Assembly (NCBI GenBank): GCA_018806985.1
Contig: JADANN010000009.1
Coordinates: 186,001 to 250,000, forward strand
DNA from: Angiostrongylus vasorum
Taxonomy: Eukaryota > Nematoda > Chromadorea > Rhabditida > Metastrongylidae
Reading direction: 5' to 3'
DNA length: 64,000 nt
Shown here: positions 11,713-23,945 of the stretch, piece after piece
Numbering within the stretch: the first letter of the stretch is position 1
How the letters are laid out: every line of letters begins with the position of its first letter
Program-made: the position numbers and the translations under genes
The notes under the pieces: generated by a model
The model's database searches: none
What the model saw: only the letters and a program-made list of their open reading frames with translations
What the model was told of the DNA's origin: nothing

Positions 11713-12012
11713 GAGAGGCTGATAGCACAGTGGTAGTGACGCCCGTCATGACGAGCATTGTGTTAGTTCTATTCCGTTCCGGGTCAAACAAGCCTCTGAT
11801 CCCTCCGGAGTCGGGAAATTGGTACCGCAGCTATCTCAACACTCCAGGGAGAATTGCTCAACTAGCATTCTACGACAGTCAAAATAAAATGAAAATCGTC
11901 GAGTAGCAACCGAAGCCACATGTAAAGTTGGAAGACATGTGAGAAGTGCTGGGATCCGCACAGTACACGTGAAGACGGGTCAAATAAAACAAAAAAAATA
12001 AATAAATAAAAA
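11713..12012 (+). mobile_element. S1 tRNA-derived SINE
   Basis: The head GATAGCACAGTGGTAGTGACGCC carries a tRNA A-box pattern. The body has the family marks CCCTCCGGAGTCGGGAAATTGG, CCAGGGAGAATTGCTC and GTGCTGGGATCCGCACAGTA, followed by a 3' end GAAGACGGGTCAAATAAAAC and an (AAAT)n tail. The body is shorter than in other copies. Made by LINE-assisted retrotransposition by analogy with other tRNA-SINEs; the partner LINE is not identified. Confidence 0.75.
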
Positions 12013-12485
12013 ATGGCACAGAAATAGAAGTAGATTCTATACCACGGCACATAATGTTCTCCTTAAGGTGTTGAAGTGTCAAAAGACTTCAAAGCCAAAT
12101 GTACAACGGTACGAAGCTTTGATGATGATGACAGTCACCAAAAGGAACTCATTTTAAATGATTTGTTCTTGGTGAAAGAAACCATTGCACCTAGCAAATG
12201 TTACCAGGAAGTATACTGATGTCTTAGTAACAGGAACCTAACTCTAAAGTCACCGGAGTGCTTGTACTACAACCAATGTTGTAAAACCCAAACGAATTGG
12301 GTTTAGAAGCGTTGTTTCGTCTAAAATAAAAATATTCGCTGCCAACCACCACTTGTCAAGCACGCCAACAGCCACTTTCTGATGAAATCTAAGGCAATGA
12401 AATCGCTAGTGAAAACGCGTACAGAAGATTTCTAGTTCTGGAAAGTCCAACATGTGGAAGGTTATAATAAAAAGGATAAAGGATA
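12013..12485. other. no supported feature
   Basis: Non-repetitive AT-rich DNA between an S1 and an S2 copy; no convincing ORF. Confidence 0.35.
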
Positions 12486-12735
12486 AAGCAGTCGGCGTTG
12501 ATCAATTCCCGGAGGATGCACCATGTATTCGACTTCATTAAGTATCGTTGGAGGTGATTGAATGCATATCTGGCCTTTCCAATGACTCGCGGTGGCCTAC
12601 CGATGTATTGAGCCAGTGCTGCTACCCTCCCAGACAAGACTGGTACGAATTTGCTGACTCTGGAGGGTTGAAAGGCTTGGTGGGCCATGGGCGCTGGGAT
12701 CGACTCCACGTGAGCGACGCAGTGGCGCCTCCAAC
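12486..12735 (-). mobile_element. S2 tRNA-derived SINE
   Basis: Minus-sense copy. Family marks in sense orientation: tRNA-like head with the A box (TGGCGCAATGG in the best copy) and B box (GGATCGATCCC), then GCCCACCAAGCC, TACCAGACTTGTCTGGGAGG, CATCGGTAGGCCACCGCGAG, and CGAATGCATGG near the tail. The head here is at about 12735 and the tail at 12486. Confidence 0.75.
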
Positions 12736-14059
12736 CAAGTGTTATAGTGTTATAGTGGAAGGTTATAAACCGGAATTATTCTTTATACACTGCAGTATTC
12801 AAGGAGAAAAAAGTGGTCAGATACATTGGGATACTCACTTTGAAGCGAAATGGATTCGATTGTACATGTTGGTCTTCAGGCTTCTTGGTCGACTCGCTAT
12901 ATCGTAATTGGTTTCGCTAGCCAAATAAGTATAGCCCGAATACCTAAATGGTTCGTTATTGTAGCATACTATAACCTAGTTATCGATTATTAATGTCTAA
13001 GAAAGAATCGAATCACCAAAAAAGAACCACAACAGTCTCTAGTGAACACAGTAATGATACAGACAAATAACAACAATGTTCATATTATTGGCTATGTATT
13101 GATTTATTGATTTCTATCGGAGGATACTAAGATGTCCTTCAGGAGTTCTTCGATTCTTTCTAAAGAATTTTACACGTAGTTCAAATACAAAAGCTAATGG
13201 ATTTAGAGGGGTCCTTCAAACAGAAAAGTGCTAAAAAACAACAAAAAGATTGACTTACCTAAATCTTACATGAATTGCTTAGATTTTTTTTGAAAAGAGT
13301 GTAACTTCTCAATGGGTTCACATTACTTTTCCCATAATGATATAAAGAAAGTCACGGATTATAGAGTTTATGACATTTTTTTACTTATAGAAACTTCCAT
13401 GGTCTGTTCCGTTATGGTTAGCATAACTAGCACAGAGATTACCATGTCGAGCGACAAACGAGGTCCTCACCACAACATTTTCTGTAAGGAACCAAGAGCT
13501 AGGTGACAGTGTTGACGCGCACGTTTTTATCTCCCTATGCTAGAAATTTGCTGCTTTTTCTCAAGGCGTTCAGCTACCGTCTAAGAATGAATTTGATGGA
13601 AAATATGTTTTCCACAGCTTTTATGTTATGTTTATGTTGATATGATATAGAACGGTCCTTATCAGAGAGCTAGCATGTCAAATGGAAGTGCCGACTTACC
13701 CGCGTCGTATGGTGATCGGCCGACTTTCAGGTGTTAGTTGTGGGGGTGTGTAGAGTGAAGTGGTAGCATACATTCGGTTGAATGTCTTATAAGAATATGG
13801 TCGTCGATGGTCTTGATCCCGTCCATAGATATACCTGTAAGTACATACAAAGTCGACAATAAGAAATCAATACGACCAATTGTCGCATATGGTCTTGCTT
13901 GTTAACGATCAGCGTTCATCGAGTTACTCATTTTAGCAGTAAACTCCACCATTAAACTCACACATAAGAACGAATCCTAATAGCATGGCTTATCGTCTAT
14001 GTTACCTGTATCGTCCTTAGTTAAAGAGCAAAGAATAAATCGCTAGTAACGTTCATCCC
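12736..14059. other. no supported feature
   Basis: AT-rich intergenic DNA. Short frames exist but none has splice-site support or a recognisable motif. Confidence 0.4.
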
Positions 14060-14605
14060 GTGATGGATTCACAATGCATTCGACTCATTCGTAGCATCGT
14101 GGAGGTGATCAAATGCATATTTGGACCATACAATGACTTAGGGTAGTCTATCAATGTAGCAACTCATTGTTAACATCATCCCAAACACATCTGGTATAAA
14201 TTTGCCGATCTCAGTGGGATCGAAGGCTTGGTGAGCATGGGGAAGGAATCGAACCATTGACCGATCCAGAGTACAATGCATGGCAAGTTTGACCAGTGTA
14301 CTACACACGCCCCTGTAATCTATAGATAAGGATGAAGGATGGGGCACTCGGTGTCGATCAATCCATGAGCATGCGCCATGCACTCCACTTCATTAAGCAT
14401 CGTTTGGAGGTGATTGAATGCATATCTGGCCTTTACAATGACTCGAGGTGGTCTATCGATGTATCGAGTCAGTGCGGCTATCCTCCCAGACAAGTCTGGC
14501 ACCAATTTGCCGACCCCGGAGGGATGGAAGGCTTGGTGGGCCAAGGGTGCTGGGATCATTTCTATGTGTGTGTTGCAGGGCTTCTCCATCCGTTTTTCTC
14601 CGCAA
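14060..14605 (-). mobile_element. two tandem S2 SINE copies
   Basis: A degenerate minus-sense S2 copy (about 14060-14310) is followed directly by a better preserved one (about 14325-14605). Both show the sense-strand CGAATGCATTG/CATGG tail, the TTGTAAAGGCCAGATATGC block and the TCTGGGAGGATAGC block. The difference in decay suggests the second inserted next to, or later than, the first. Confidence 0.65.
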
Positions 14606-15896
14606 CCAGAGCTAATTAATGGGCTTCGCTAGCTCAGGGAACGCGAAGAGCACCATACTTTTGGTACGTGGCCTCTTTTTTCAATGTTGTTGACGAACAG
14701 ATAGCCACGGATACAATGCCTGACCTTGTCGTGGCGTAAGTCTGGCACCAGTGATTGAGCTTCAGGATAAAATGACACTTACTTGTATATGGGATAACTC
14801 CATGTGCGAATTCCGAAGACGTCGTACTTGCGAAACGGTTGTTCCTCGGCTCGATAATGAATGTTAGTATGATATGGTGCGGTCACCATCGCTAACGGCG
14901 TGCGAGCACGACGCGATGTGAGAGGGTGGCGCCAATCCTCGATCTTCTGCAAATCAATATATCGATTCTCCACCACGTTGTTTTTGTGTTGTGCTAAACT
15001 TTAGGGACATTTGTACCAGATTTCTGCTGTGCGGTGCTCAACTTCTTGTCAATGCACTCACCTGTGATTTTATTTCAAGTGACATTTCTATCTTTTGTTG
15101 GGCAGCGCTTATTTTTTTAAACTACAACTCCACAATATGTAGTATATTGTATTAAATTTTTAACAATACTTTAAAGAAACTTTTTAAGGAAGTCTTTAAA
15201 AAATTTCCCTCTAAATTCTGAAAATTCTCGCCTCATTTGCAGTGTTCTCACTAAATCCAAAAATACTTCAAATAATCTCAGCCGCTTCAACCAATCTTGG
15301 AATAATTATTACTTTGTTTTATCGATTTTTTTCGAGAAAATCCCTCAATATTAGATTCGACTTGCAGTGCTTGAGCATTCTTTCTTTGGTTAGTGGTATT
15401 GATTCCAACGGTTTCTGTTACGGTGTCATAGAAACATTTGGAAAAACCCTTCAAAAAGCCGTCAACGTGAGGACCTTAATCTGATCGATGACACTCCCAA
15501 TAAAAAAGTTGCATTGACCAGTGCACGAGCAGTTTTCTTAATGTTACAAGTCATATCCCGGCAGCAGTTTGGCGCCTTAACAGTGGAGTCGTTATTGTTG
15601 GGAGCCATCCGATTCCCCCTCCCAGTAGTTTTTGGTCTTGGAGAGACCTCAACTAAATGATATTCGTCTCTGAAGTGACTCTTACGACGGTTCATCGGCA
15701 GTCATCCATGCAATTCAGCTATTCATTTCTAAACCACAAAAAATGAGCTAATACTGCTTTTTTTCGAATGTTATCCAGTAAAAAATATTAAGAGAGAAAG
15801 CATTCCCTTTTGTATTCGTATGAAAGTGATTGAATACATATTTGGCCTATACAATAACTTTCTACGATCAGCCGATGTATCAAGGTATTAAATTTG
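14606..15896. other. no supported gene; short S2 fragment
   Basis: Positions 15820-15895 match part of S2 in the minus sense (TGATTGAATACATATTTGGCC). The rest is AT-rich DNA in which I find no supported feature. Confidence 0.4.
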
Positions 15897-16280
15897 AGGA
15901 AAGGCGGGTAGCGCACTGGTAGTGATGCCGACCCAGTTCTGGGCTCACAAAGCCTCTCATCCCTGCTGTTGACGGGAGACCGTAGCCAGACTTGACCGGA
16001 AAATGTTCACTCTCCGCATCCAAGTGGGGAACGCTCTAACCAGGCTACCTCAGGACTCCAGGAAAAAATCGACTAGATCAGCATTCAATGACATCCATGA
16101 CAAAAGGAAAATCTTCAAGCAACTGTCCTACCCACACGCAAAAAATAAAAATTCGAAGATTTCCATGGATGACGGATGCGAAGAAACGAGGCAAATGCAC
16201 GAAATGCTGGCAGCCGCATCAGTAGACGTTAAAACAGATCGTGCAAAAAGAAATCAATTTGGCGACCCTGAAAAACTTTG
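15897..16280 (+). mobile_element. S1 tRNA-derived SINE
   Basis: The head is GGTAGCGCACTGGTAGTGATGCCG. The body includes CCATGGATGACGGATGCGAAG and GTGCTGGCAGCC-like positions, and the tail has AGACGTTAAAACAGATC. A 92-codon frame crosses it, but the peptide follows the repeat and is not an independent gene. Confidence 0.65.
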
Positions 16281-19200
16281 AGAAGGGTGCTTGGATAAGC
16301 TGAAGGTTGCGGACCGAACCAATGTGTTTCAAAATATTTCGTTGTACACGCCGGCAATTTTGTTGATTACATTGATAAGAAGGCGAAAGAGAAATCTTTT
16401 GCCAATTCTTCTCTTCAGGAATTCAGCAGTATGCAGTGTCAAAAGGTGAAACGTAAAGAATGAACGATTACAGGGCTTTTATCTTTTTAAAAGGGACAAC
16501 GAGATAAATCTACGGTACTTAACGCGATAGTGTAAGTTTTAAACGATACTCCTGAGTGTGAAGATAATGCAGTCATCTGAGAATATTTTCTACTACATGA
16601 CGTGCACGATATTAGGCCCTGGCGCTTCCAAAAGACTCTCGGCAACATATCCACTCCTTGATTGAATGCTGGTGATAAGCGCCATATCCAGAGGCGCTTG
16701 ATAGTTGTGAAATATGGTTAAGGTCTATGCAAAAACTAAACCACAAAAAATAGGCCTAACATAAGGGATTTTTGAAATAAACCACAATTGTTAGGATCGA
16801 TTTTAACCCAACTTCTAGTGGATGAAGCATATATGAAGGTGAACTAAATAGTATTCATATAATAGAAAAGACTTCGCAAGGATCAATATGGAAACACTCC
16901 GGTTTACTTCCAATCAACAATAGGACGAAAGCGACAGCGCAACATGAGCTTGAGAAGAATCATATGCTTGGGTTGAATGGCTGCTGAACGCTGTAATAAA
17001 CACACGAACGCTGTCCGGAACTATAAAACAACTTGACAAATGCTTTTGTGGGGTCAACGGGAGTCTGATTAGGATAAAACGATGACCCCCCCCCCAACGC
17101 TATGAGTAAGATGGTTTAATATTTACGGCAAGCATTATTGTTATAATTAGGAGGGTTTCCTAGCACTTTATGTTTATATTAAAACGCCTAGAGGCGGTGG
17201 TTTTGAAGGGTTAGAGGTGTGCTACAATACACGTGTTACGTTTTACAATACTGGCTCGATCCCAAGCTCCGGCATTCACCATTCCTTCCATCGGCTTACA
17301 TTGAATATTATCAAACAAATCTATGCTATCCGTATCGGCTGTAGTTCTGTTAATAATCTACGACTCAGGCAGAAATCGGTAAAGCCTGTTGCACCTTCGA
17401 GCGATCCACTAGGTTTCTCTGATGCACTACCACACTCTTCATACTAAGCGTATTTTTTCCCACTAGCTGTCTAGCCTCACTCGGCAGTGCAAAAACGAGT
17501 TGGTCGCACGTATCAGTCATCTATCCAAAGTACAGGTGATTCAGTTCACATCCCAGTGTACTTCATCTGTTAGGTATAGAAAACTTTTGCCGTAATCAAC
17601 AAGTGCGGAACAATTCACATTTTAGGAATCACCGATGTCACAATTCAGGAACCACCCTATGTTCCACCTGGGATGTGCTGCGAAGCCTTGGAAGCACACG
17701 CATTTACCTTCCTCACATGAATGAGCTCAGTAGAACGGAGAAAATAAGGCGGATAAACGGGTGATAGGGAAGTAGCAGATGGATGAAGAGAAGAGCCAAT
17801 GTAAAGATGTAATTTTTGCTAATTTGATACTGTACCTTTAAATGTCTTTTACTTATGTATAAAAGAATAAAGCTCACTTCAGTGCTGGCAATTTCCCTGA
17901 CGGGTGTGAAACTGCGTCTGACATTGCTTGCATATATCTGCTGACAGTCTACTGGTGTTCTTGCACGATTCCATTGTGAGAGGTAGCTTTCTCTAAACTT
18001 CGTAGATAACATCGATTTCCGACCGATGGACAGAAGCCATACATTTGCGCTGATGATGATTAAGAATCGATTATTCGAGCAGCTTATCTGCAAGCTGTTT
18101 TTGCAGATTAAGGGAAAAAAATATGACGTGTTCTGGTGCTCTCTATCAACTATCAGGCACGTAACATCATCATGGAAAGGGCGGGTATTTCTCAGAATAT
18201 CTGTGATGATAAAGTGATTGACCGTAGTTCTCGACTACTGAAAAGCCGTAAAATATTATTTAGTGTGAACGATAAAAATACTTTAAACTATGTGGTTACT
18301 ATGTGGAAAGAAAGTTGGAAAGTCATTGACCCAAACATTGTGGTCGTGTAGTAGTCAACAGGTTATGAGGGTAAGGCGCTTGAAGAAAGCTGTGAAACTT
18401 TCCGCTAACTCTTACCAAGTCAAAAAACCTACTAAAAATTGCGAGGTTTCCTATGCTTTAAGTGGACAAGTACAGTCCATAGTGTTGTGAACACTTTTCG
18501 AGATAGTATTCGGACTTATCCACTTATTCAGATAAAGTCGTGAATTAAACTTTTCCGGTGTATTCACAGTAATAAGGAAAACTTCATTGCAATAATGTCT
18601 TTTCTCAAATCAGTCCAATATCGGTTCACACTAAACCCAATGTGACGAAGCGCTTGGTTTGTTACTGAGTCGATCTAACAAAAGTTGTCATAAACTATGC
18701 GGTTTGGCACGTCACATGAGTAAGTGTTCAAAGGAAACAGAGAGCACACCTTGAAAGAAAGCCGAGATCTACAGATTTACTGCGATAGATTCGAATCGAA
18801 TCACGATAAGCCATTAAACTCTTCTGGAGTTCTTCTTCTGATAACCTGCAATAGATCTTCATTCCTTTAGGTGTCGATAGCCTTATACCTATTTTGGCAC
18901 GAATTCATCTGTGCGTGGAACCCTCGAAGGGAAATTAGGCGCAATTAGAAATCGCTTTATGTTTTCCTAAATGCAAATGCGTACATTTCTCGATGTTATT
19001 CAAGGAACTTATTTCCTATCAATTTAGAACAATTTTGATTCTTCAGCTAAAGGAAAGTTGCCTATTACGTTGTTTTTTTGTGAATCTTACAGTACCAAAT
19101 ACTCCCACTTGATCTCTGGGTCTTTTTGTAGCTCGATTGGTTCTTTTCGATGATCCCGCAGCAGCAAGTGAAGTGCTCATGTGGTTTAAAAAGTAATAAA

Positions 19201-20304
19201 AAAAAGTGTAGATTTGGGATCGTTGGTCAATTTCTGTTAATGATTTTTCACCACATCGTGGTTGCGACGAGGTTCTTGGATGGCGCTGTCACTTAAGAGC
19301 TAGAAGTTCATCTCCCGGCAAGGTCACCCAACCTAAGAGGGCAGAATTTCTCTAATGAAATTTTTCAATTAGTAAAATTCTGCAATTACAGAGCACTGCC
19401 AAGCAGGAATACTAGGGAACGCTGGCCAGAATTTACTATAAAAGAGATGGTGGCGCAGTTTGAGTTGTTGCCTGCTCGAGTCATTCGACGTGTACCATTC
19501 ATTTTGAATTTCTCTTCGATTTTTTCCCTTCCATAGAAAGCAAATTATTTGACGAGATATATCGCTGACAGATGATGGTGCTTAAGAAGAGAAACTTGCT
19601 ACAATATAAATGATATTCTGACGTCTCCCATTTAATAGCCTTTGTGACCTGTGCTCATACTTTAGTTTTTGACGAAGAATTAAAGTACTACTTGTGTTCT
19701 CAGAATGAAAGATGACGGAAGGAAGTGGATATTTCTATCTTCCACCATTCATGTTGTTTTCGTCGCCACACAACTCATAAAAGATCGATCGATACACATC
19801 TTTTCAACGACTGCAGTGCGGATGCATGACGTTAGTACCTGGTTTCAGCCCAAGTAACAATACTTCAAATAATATTTGCGCTCAGTCCAAAATTTTTTGG
19901 AGTGTGTGGTCAATAGTAATTCTATTTTATCATTACTGTCTAGTTGTTTAACAAACCACTCGATGATAGTTGAATGTCATCTTCTATGGTTTTCGTTTCA
20001 CCTATAGGATAGCCGCTCTTCATTTGGGCAACTATGCGCGCGGGCTAAACAACACGGCTAGAAACTCCAATTGATAAGACCCACTAAAAATTTATGCAAA
20101 GGTTTTTCTTTTCTTTGTGTTCTTTTTGCATTATAACCCTATCGAATTGCTCTTTGCTGGACTTATTATCAGTAGAACTTGGTTTTTTTCTCTTTTTGGA
20201 CCAAAAACAACAATGTTTTTGTTATTTTTACATTAGTTGTTATTAGTTATATTAGCACTAGTGTTACTAATGACAAATATTACTAAAGTAATAAAGTAAA
20301 GTAA
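16281..20304. other. long gene-poor stretch
   Basis: About 4 kb with no gene that I can confirm. An S1/S2-like fragment lies near 17200-17330 (+). A plus-strand frame at 18178-18351 starts at an ATG and reads MERAGISQNICDDKVIDR near its start and MWKESWKVIDPNIVVV at its end; it has protein-like composition but no known domain. On the minus strand, 17640-18030 holds possible Cys-bearing exons (SCEEGKCVCFQGF; ESCKNTSRLSADICKQC) whose phases I could not join. An S4 fragment is at 19270-19330. Confidence 0.4.
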
Positions 20305-20600
20305 GGGCGCGTCTGGCGCAATGGTTGAAGGCGCCACTGCGACACACACGTGAAATCGATCCCCGCGCCCATGGCCCACCAAGCCCTCCATACCTCCGGG
20401 GTTGACAAATTGGTACCAGACTTGTCTGGGAGAATAGCAACACTGGCTCGACATATCGGTAGGCCACCGCGAGTCACTGTAAAGGCCAGATGTGCATTCA
20501 GTCACCTCCAACGATGCTTAATAAAGCCGAATGCATGGCACATCCCTCAGGGATTGATCAACGCTAAGAGCCTTGTCCTTTATCCTTTTTTATTATTAGG
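20305..20600 (+). mobile_element. S2 tRNA-derived SINE, best preserved copy
   Basis: The head GCGTCTGGCGCAATGGTTGA holds a clear A box (TGGCGCAATGG), and GAAATCGATCCCCGCG provides the B box. The body follows the S2 consensus through CATATCGGTAGGCCACCGCG to CGAATGCATGGCACATCC and a T-rich end (TTTATCC). The tRNA-like head is at the 5' end, as expected for a Pol III-driven SINE. Confidence 0.85.
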
Positions 20601-20827
20601 CTAATACTATCCGCTAAAAGCAACAGAACACTGAGGACTCGTTTTTCTTGTAGAATGCGAAAAAAAAGTTGTAAAAGGCAAAGCAAACGAGTATTCAAAA
20701 AATAATGCAAAGTACGTTCAAAATGAAAAAAGCTGCCTTAACAAAGCAAATGAAACACTCCATTCTACCTTAACATACCCATAGTTTCAGAATGTTGATT
20801 ACATCTAAAACATCTTTAAAATTTATT

Positions 20828-20831
<4 letters not shown>

Positions 20832-20870
<39 letters not shown>
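20832..20870. repeat. (TA)n microsatellite
   Basis: About 19 TA units. The AG at 20870-20871 directly follows the tract. Confidence 0.95.
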
Positions 20871-20871
<1 letters not shown>

Positions 20872-20874
<3 letters not shown>

Positions 20875-20978
20875 TTGAACGTCCATCTAAATAAATGCTT
20901 CCGCATAGATCAGATTTTGCTGGGAACTTCACCATTCATTGGACCCGAAGATTTACGTCGTATTCTCTTGCTTCACAA
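20872..20978 (+). CDS. possible single exon of an unknown gene
   Basis: Directly after the (TA)n tract, ATATAG|AATTTG could be an acceptor and CACAA|GTATGT a donor. Between them the phase-0 frame is open for 35 codons and reads HLNKCFRIDQILLGTSPF, then IGPEDLRRILLLHK. The composition is protein-like, but I do not recognise it and find no partner exon. The overlapping frame beginning MLPHRSDFAGNF is an alternative. It could be chance. Confidence 0.22.
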
Positions 20979-21029
20979 GTATGTTTCTAAACAGATTTTC
21001 TTGCTTTTATCGTTCGTTCCACGAATCAT

Positions 21030-22055
21030 CTAAAAGCTGAGCTTTTCTTCAGCACTCATACGTCCTGACTCATTCATCTTCTCTAGCAAAATGGTCCGAT
21101 AAGCCACTGCCATTGTTAGTCCGACGAATGGCATGACGTAGGCGATGCCTACGTGGTGATACATACACATAGAAAATATGAAAAGGAAAAAAATTTGTGT
21201 AAAACGAAAATTTGAAGGTCTATATGAATACATTCTACTTAGCAGTTAAAGTTGACAGCTCAAAGTTGTTATCATCTTCCTCGTAACTTTCGTTAAGCTT
21301 TGTTTAACCATTCTTTTCGAAATCTTTAAAAAATCGCACGACAAAATTCTGTCCCATAAACAGCTACTTTATCCCTTATTCTCGCCGTTGCACATTTTAG
21401 TCCGTTTGAAAGGCCAGCGATTAAGAAATTATCCTTTACTTTCACTTACGTACATTTGTTATAAAACAAAACGACGATGTGTTATAGATAGTATGAGGAG
21501 CATAGGCTTTTGCAAGCCTATTTGCTTCCACGACATCTTAAAAAGTCGATATTAATTAAAATAACTTCATTGATTCTCGACGTAGGCTAAAAAGGATATC
21601 CTCATTTGTTTCTCTTCTTCCCCCATGGTACTGCGATGAATGAAGTTAGCGCGATAAAAAGTCAAATTATGATTAATTACCTAATTTCTGATTCGGTTAA
21701 ATATCACACTTAAATTTTGATATTATTGCCGTTGAAAGTCGACAACAGCCGTCGATTAGCAGGAAGATAGTGCACTGAACCATTTCCCTGTTAAATTGGT
21801 AACCGAGTTTCTCTTTTGACTTCTGTCACGTTTTGACGTTTGAGCGGTATTTTCACTTTCATTGGAGTTGCCTTCAAGATGAAAAATAATGCAACTGTTA
21901 GCAAAGTTTTCTCAGTGAATACTTGAAACTCGAATTCTCTTACCTCAAACAGTACGGCTTGTTGTCGTTGGTCTTAAGGTGGTGGCTGACAAGTTGCTGC
22001 CAGGTTTTGTTTTTTGATGAGTCCAAGAGCGATTTTGCCGCTTGAAGCGCTGATT
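21030..22055 (-). CDS. splice-bounded exons of an unidentified gene (partial)
   Basis: Three minus-strand exon candidates have good borders. (a) About 22053-21944: acceptor GGTAAAG|G, frame SALQAAKSLLDSSKNKTWQQ then HHLKTNDNKPYCL, donor TTTGAG|GTAAGAG, phase 2 out. (b) About 21537-21460: acceptor TTTTTAAG|AT, frame VVEANRLAKAYAPHTIY then NTSSFCFITNV, donor TGTAC|GTAAGTG, phase 1 in and out. (c) 21148-21030: acceptor CACGTAG|GC, phase 1, frame IAYVMPFVGLTMAVAYRT, then LLEKMNESGRMSAEEKLSF and TAG. Exons b and c join in frame and end in one hydrophobic segment with a charged tail. Exon a does not join b directly; an intermediate exon or a separate gene is needed. A frame ending KWFSALSSC at about 21760 and an ATG in GCAGTACCATGGGG near 21625 complicate the model. 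Family not recognised. Confidence 0.42.
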
Positions 22056-22176
22056 CCCTTTACCATACAAAGTACAAGTATCGATCGCATTAGAGAAAAT
22101 GTGACTGTGATAATGACGTATTAATAGAATGCGAGCACCGTTACCAGATGGGAGTGAAAACTTTTCTAATCTTCAC

Positions 22177-22729
22177 AAAGATGGGGATTTTTAACTTATT
22201 ATTTACAGCCTATTCTTTTTAACGGCAGTGTATGTATTGCGAAATATAACTTTAATGATGCTAAGATACTGGCAAAACTCTGACCGCAGGTGTCTACGGT
22301 GGGGAACGAACGCTATTGTCCTTTCCGGGGGTAGCGCGCTCACCACCACACCATGCGGGTCCTTCGTTTCGCCTGTCTCTCAGCTAGTTCTATTGATCTT
22401 TTGCCATCAGCAATCACCCGTCATCGGGATTGATCGTTAAAGAGAATAGGCAGTAAATAATAAGTTAAAAATTGTGATTATAACTGCAGCCTCAGCTTAA
22501 CTGGGTTCGTTGCCGATTTGGGCTCCCCAGATCAATCCCGCTGACGGGTGATTGCTGATGGCAAAAGATCAATAGAACTAGCTGAGAGACAGGCGAAACG
22601 AAGGACCCGCATGGTGTGGTGGTGAGCGCGCTACTCCCCCGGAAAGGACAATGGCACGTTCGTTCCCCCACCGTAAACACCTGCGGTCCGGAGTTTTGCA
22701 AATATCTCAGCATCATTAAAGATGGGGAT
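22177..22729. mobile_element. composite foldback S3 SINE insertion with 12 bp target-site duplication
   Basis: AAAGATGGGGAT occurs at 22177-22188 and again at 22718-22729. In between, a minus-sense S3 copy (about 22206-22435) meets a plus-sense copy (about 22470-22717) tail to tail. The layout is the same as at 3930-4502, but the central junction differs. The plus-sense copy runs from GCAGCCTCAGCTTAACTGGG to CAAATATCTCAGCATCATT. Confidence 0.85.
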
Positions 22730-23739
22730 GTTACTAGGTTTTTTCCGGTTCTTAATTTAACACTTTTACTTGACAGGAAGATTTCAAAATGAAGAATTCG
22801 ACGCTAAAAAAATAGCAAGCCTAACACTATTAGTTATCTGCTTAAGACGCATTTTTCGAAGTGTCCCGTTTTGTTTCGTTGAGTAGCTCGAAACCCTTTT
22901 TTTAACCGAAGCATAGTTTGGATCTATGCAGTCGATAGTCCACGTCATGAATATAAAAAATCAGAGTAGGTTACAATAGTCTGAAAGAGGACCGAACTGA
23001 ACACGTTATTTTTTTCCTTCCAAAGGAACGAGTGCTACCTTGAACAATGTGATAACTGGAGGTTTCACCAGTACTACCAACAGAAAGGGTGCGTGGAGGA
23101 CAGCAGTCAGAAATTTACCAGCAATACACACAGGAACGTCAGCTCAATCTTACGCCCCGGGCTAACCGCGCCTATTCATCGATAGGCCACAAGTCGCTAT
23201 AGATGCCGGATATGCTTGCAATCACCTCTGCGATGTTACAAGTTGAGTCGAATGTATGATTCATTTTTAAGGCATTGACCAACATCGTATGTCCCAATGT
23301 AATCGGCCAGCGGCGAGTTTATTATTCTTTATCTATTTGCCAACAAAAAATGACACCGAACCTGCAAGAGTCGGTGACGAATCGTGGGTTCGCGGGCGGC
23401 ATGTAGTATGTTGGACGGTCTCCTTGTCGACGTTGTCAAGAGGACAATAAGAACAACGGGACGGATACGATCGACCCCGATCAGCAAATATAAGCAGTTG
23501 ACTTCAAGTACTTACTGAACGGAACGTCATAGAAAAACAAACAAGATAGATCGAACGACTGGCGAAGATGCGGTGTTGCAGTTTCCATGAAAACTTGACA
23601 CTGCCTTTGTATTTACTTCAGCGTTAATCAATTTGTTCGTTTTGCACCGATTATTAACTGAAGGAAAGTGATCAGTAAGAGCTTTTGCTCGTCCTTGGCT
23701 TTAACACTATCTCCTTAATGTTAACTTTTATTTTTTCCC
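22730..23739. other. no supported gene
   Basis: Positions 23200-23300 (+) show a partial S2 tail (GCAATCACCTCTGCGATG, then GAGTCGAATGTATG). A GC-richer patch at about 23360-23500 has no recognisable ORF. Nothing else is seen. Confidence 0.4.
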
Positions 23740-23945
23740 TACCACAATTTTTCACGGCAGGGTGTTATGTGAAATACGATCACAGTGATGTTAAGGTATT
23801 TGCAAAACTCCGGACCGCACGTGTCTGCGCTGGGGATCGAACCCCGCTTACCCTTTCCAGCGCCTCCGGCGGCTAACGCGCTCAGTAACCACACCATGCG
23901 GGTCCTTCGTTTCACGTTTATTTCAGCTGGTTTTCTATCTCCTTA
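23740..23945 (-). mobile_element. S3 SINE copy
   Basis: Minus-sense copy. On the plus strand it starts TTCACGGCAGGGTGTTATG and includes GATATTTGC-like and CCGGACCGCACGTGTCTGCG blocks and ACCACACCATGCGGGTCC. It ends near TTTCAGCTGGTTTTCTATC, so the part upstream of the tRNA-like boxes is missing. Confidence 0.7.

Noticed and set aside
12548..12907. 119-codon plus-strand frame
   Set aside because: It is the antisense of an S2 SINE; similar peptides appear in every S2 copy with varying stops.
16003..16281. 92-codon ORF beginning MFTLRIQVGNAL
   Set aside because: It lies entirely inside an S1 SINE and follows the repeat consensus.
20305..20365. tRNA-like sequence (A and B boxes)
   Set aside because: The head of an S2 SINE: the cloverleaf stems do not pair well and the body continues into the repeat, so it is not a tRNA gene.
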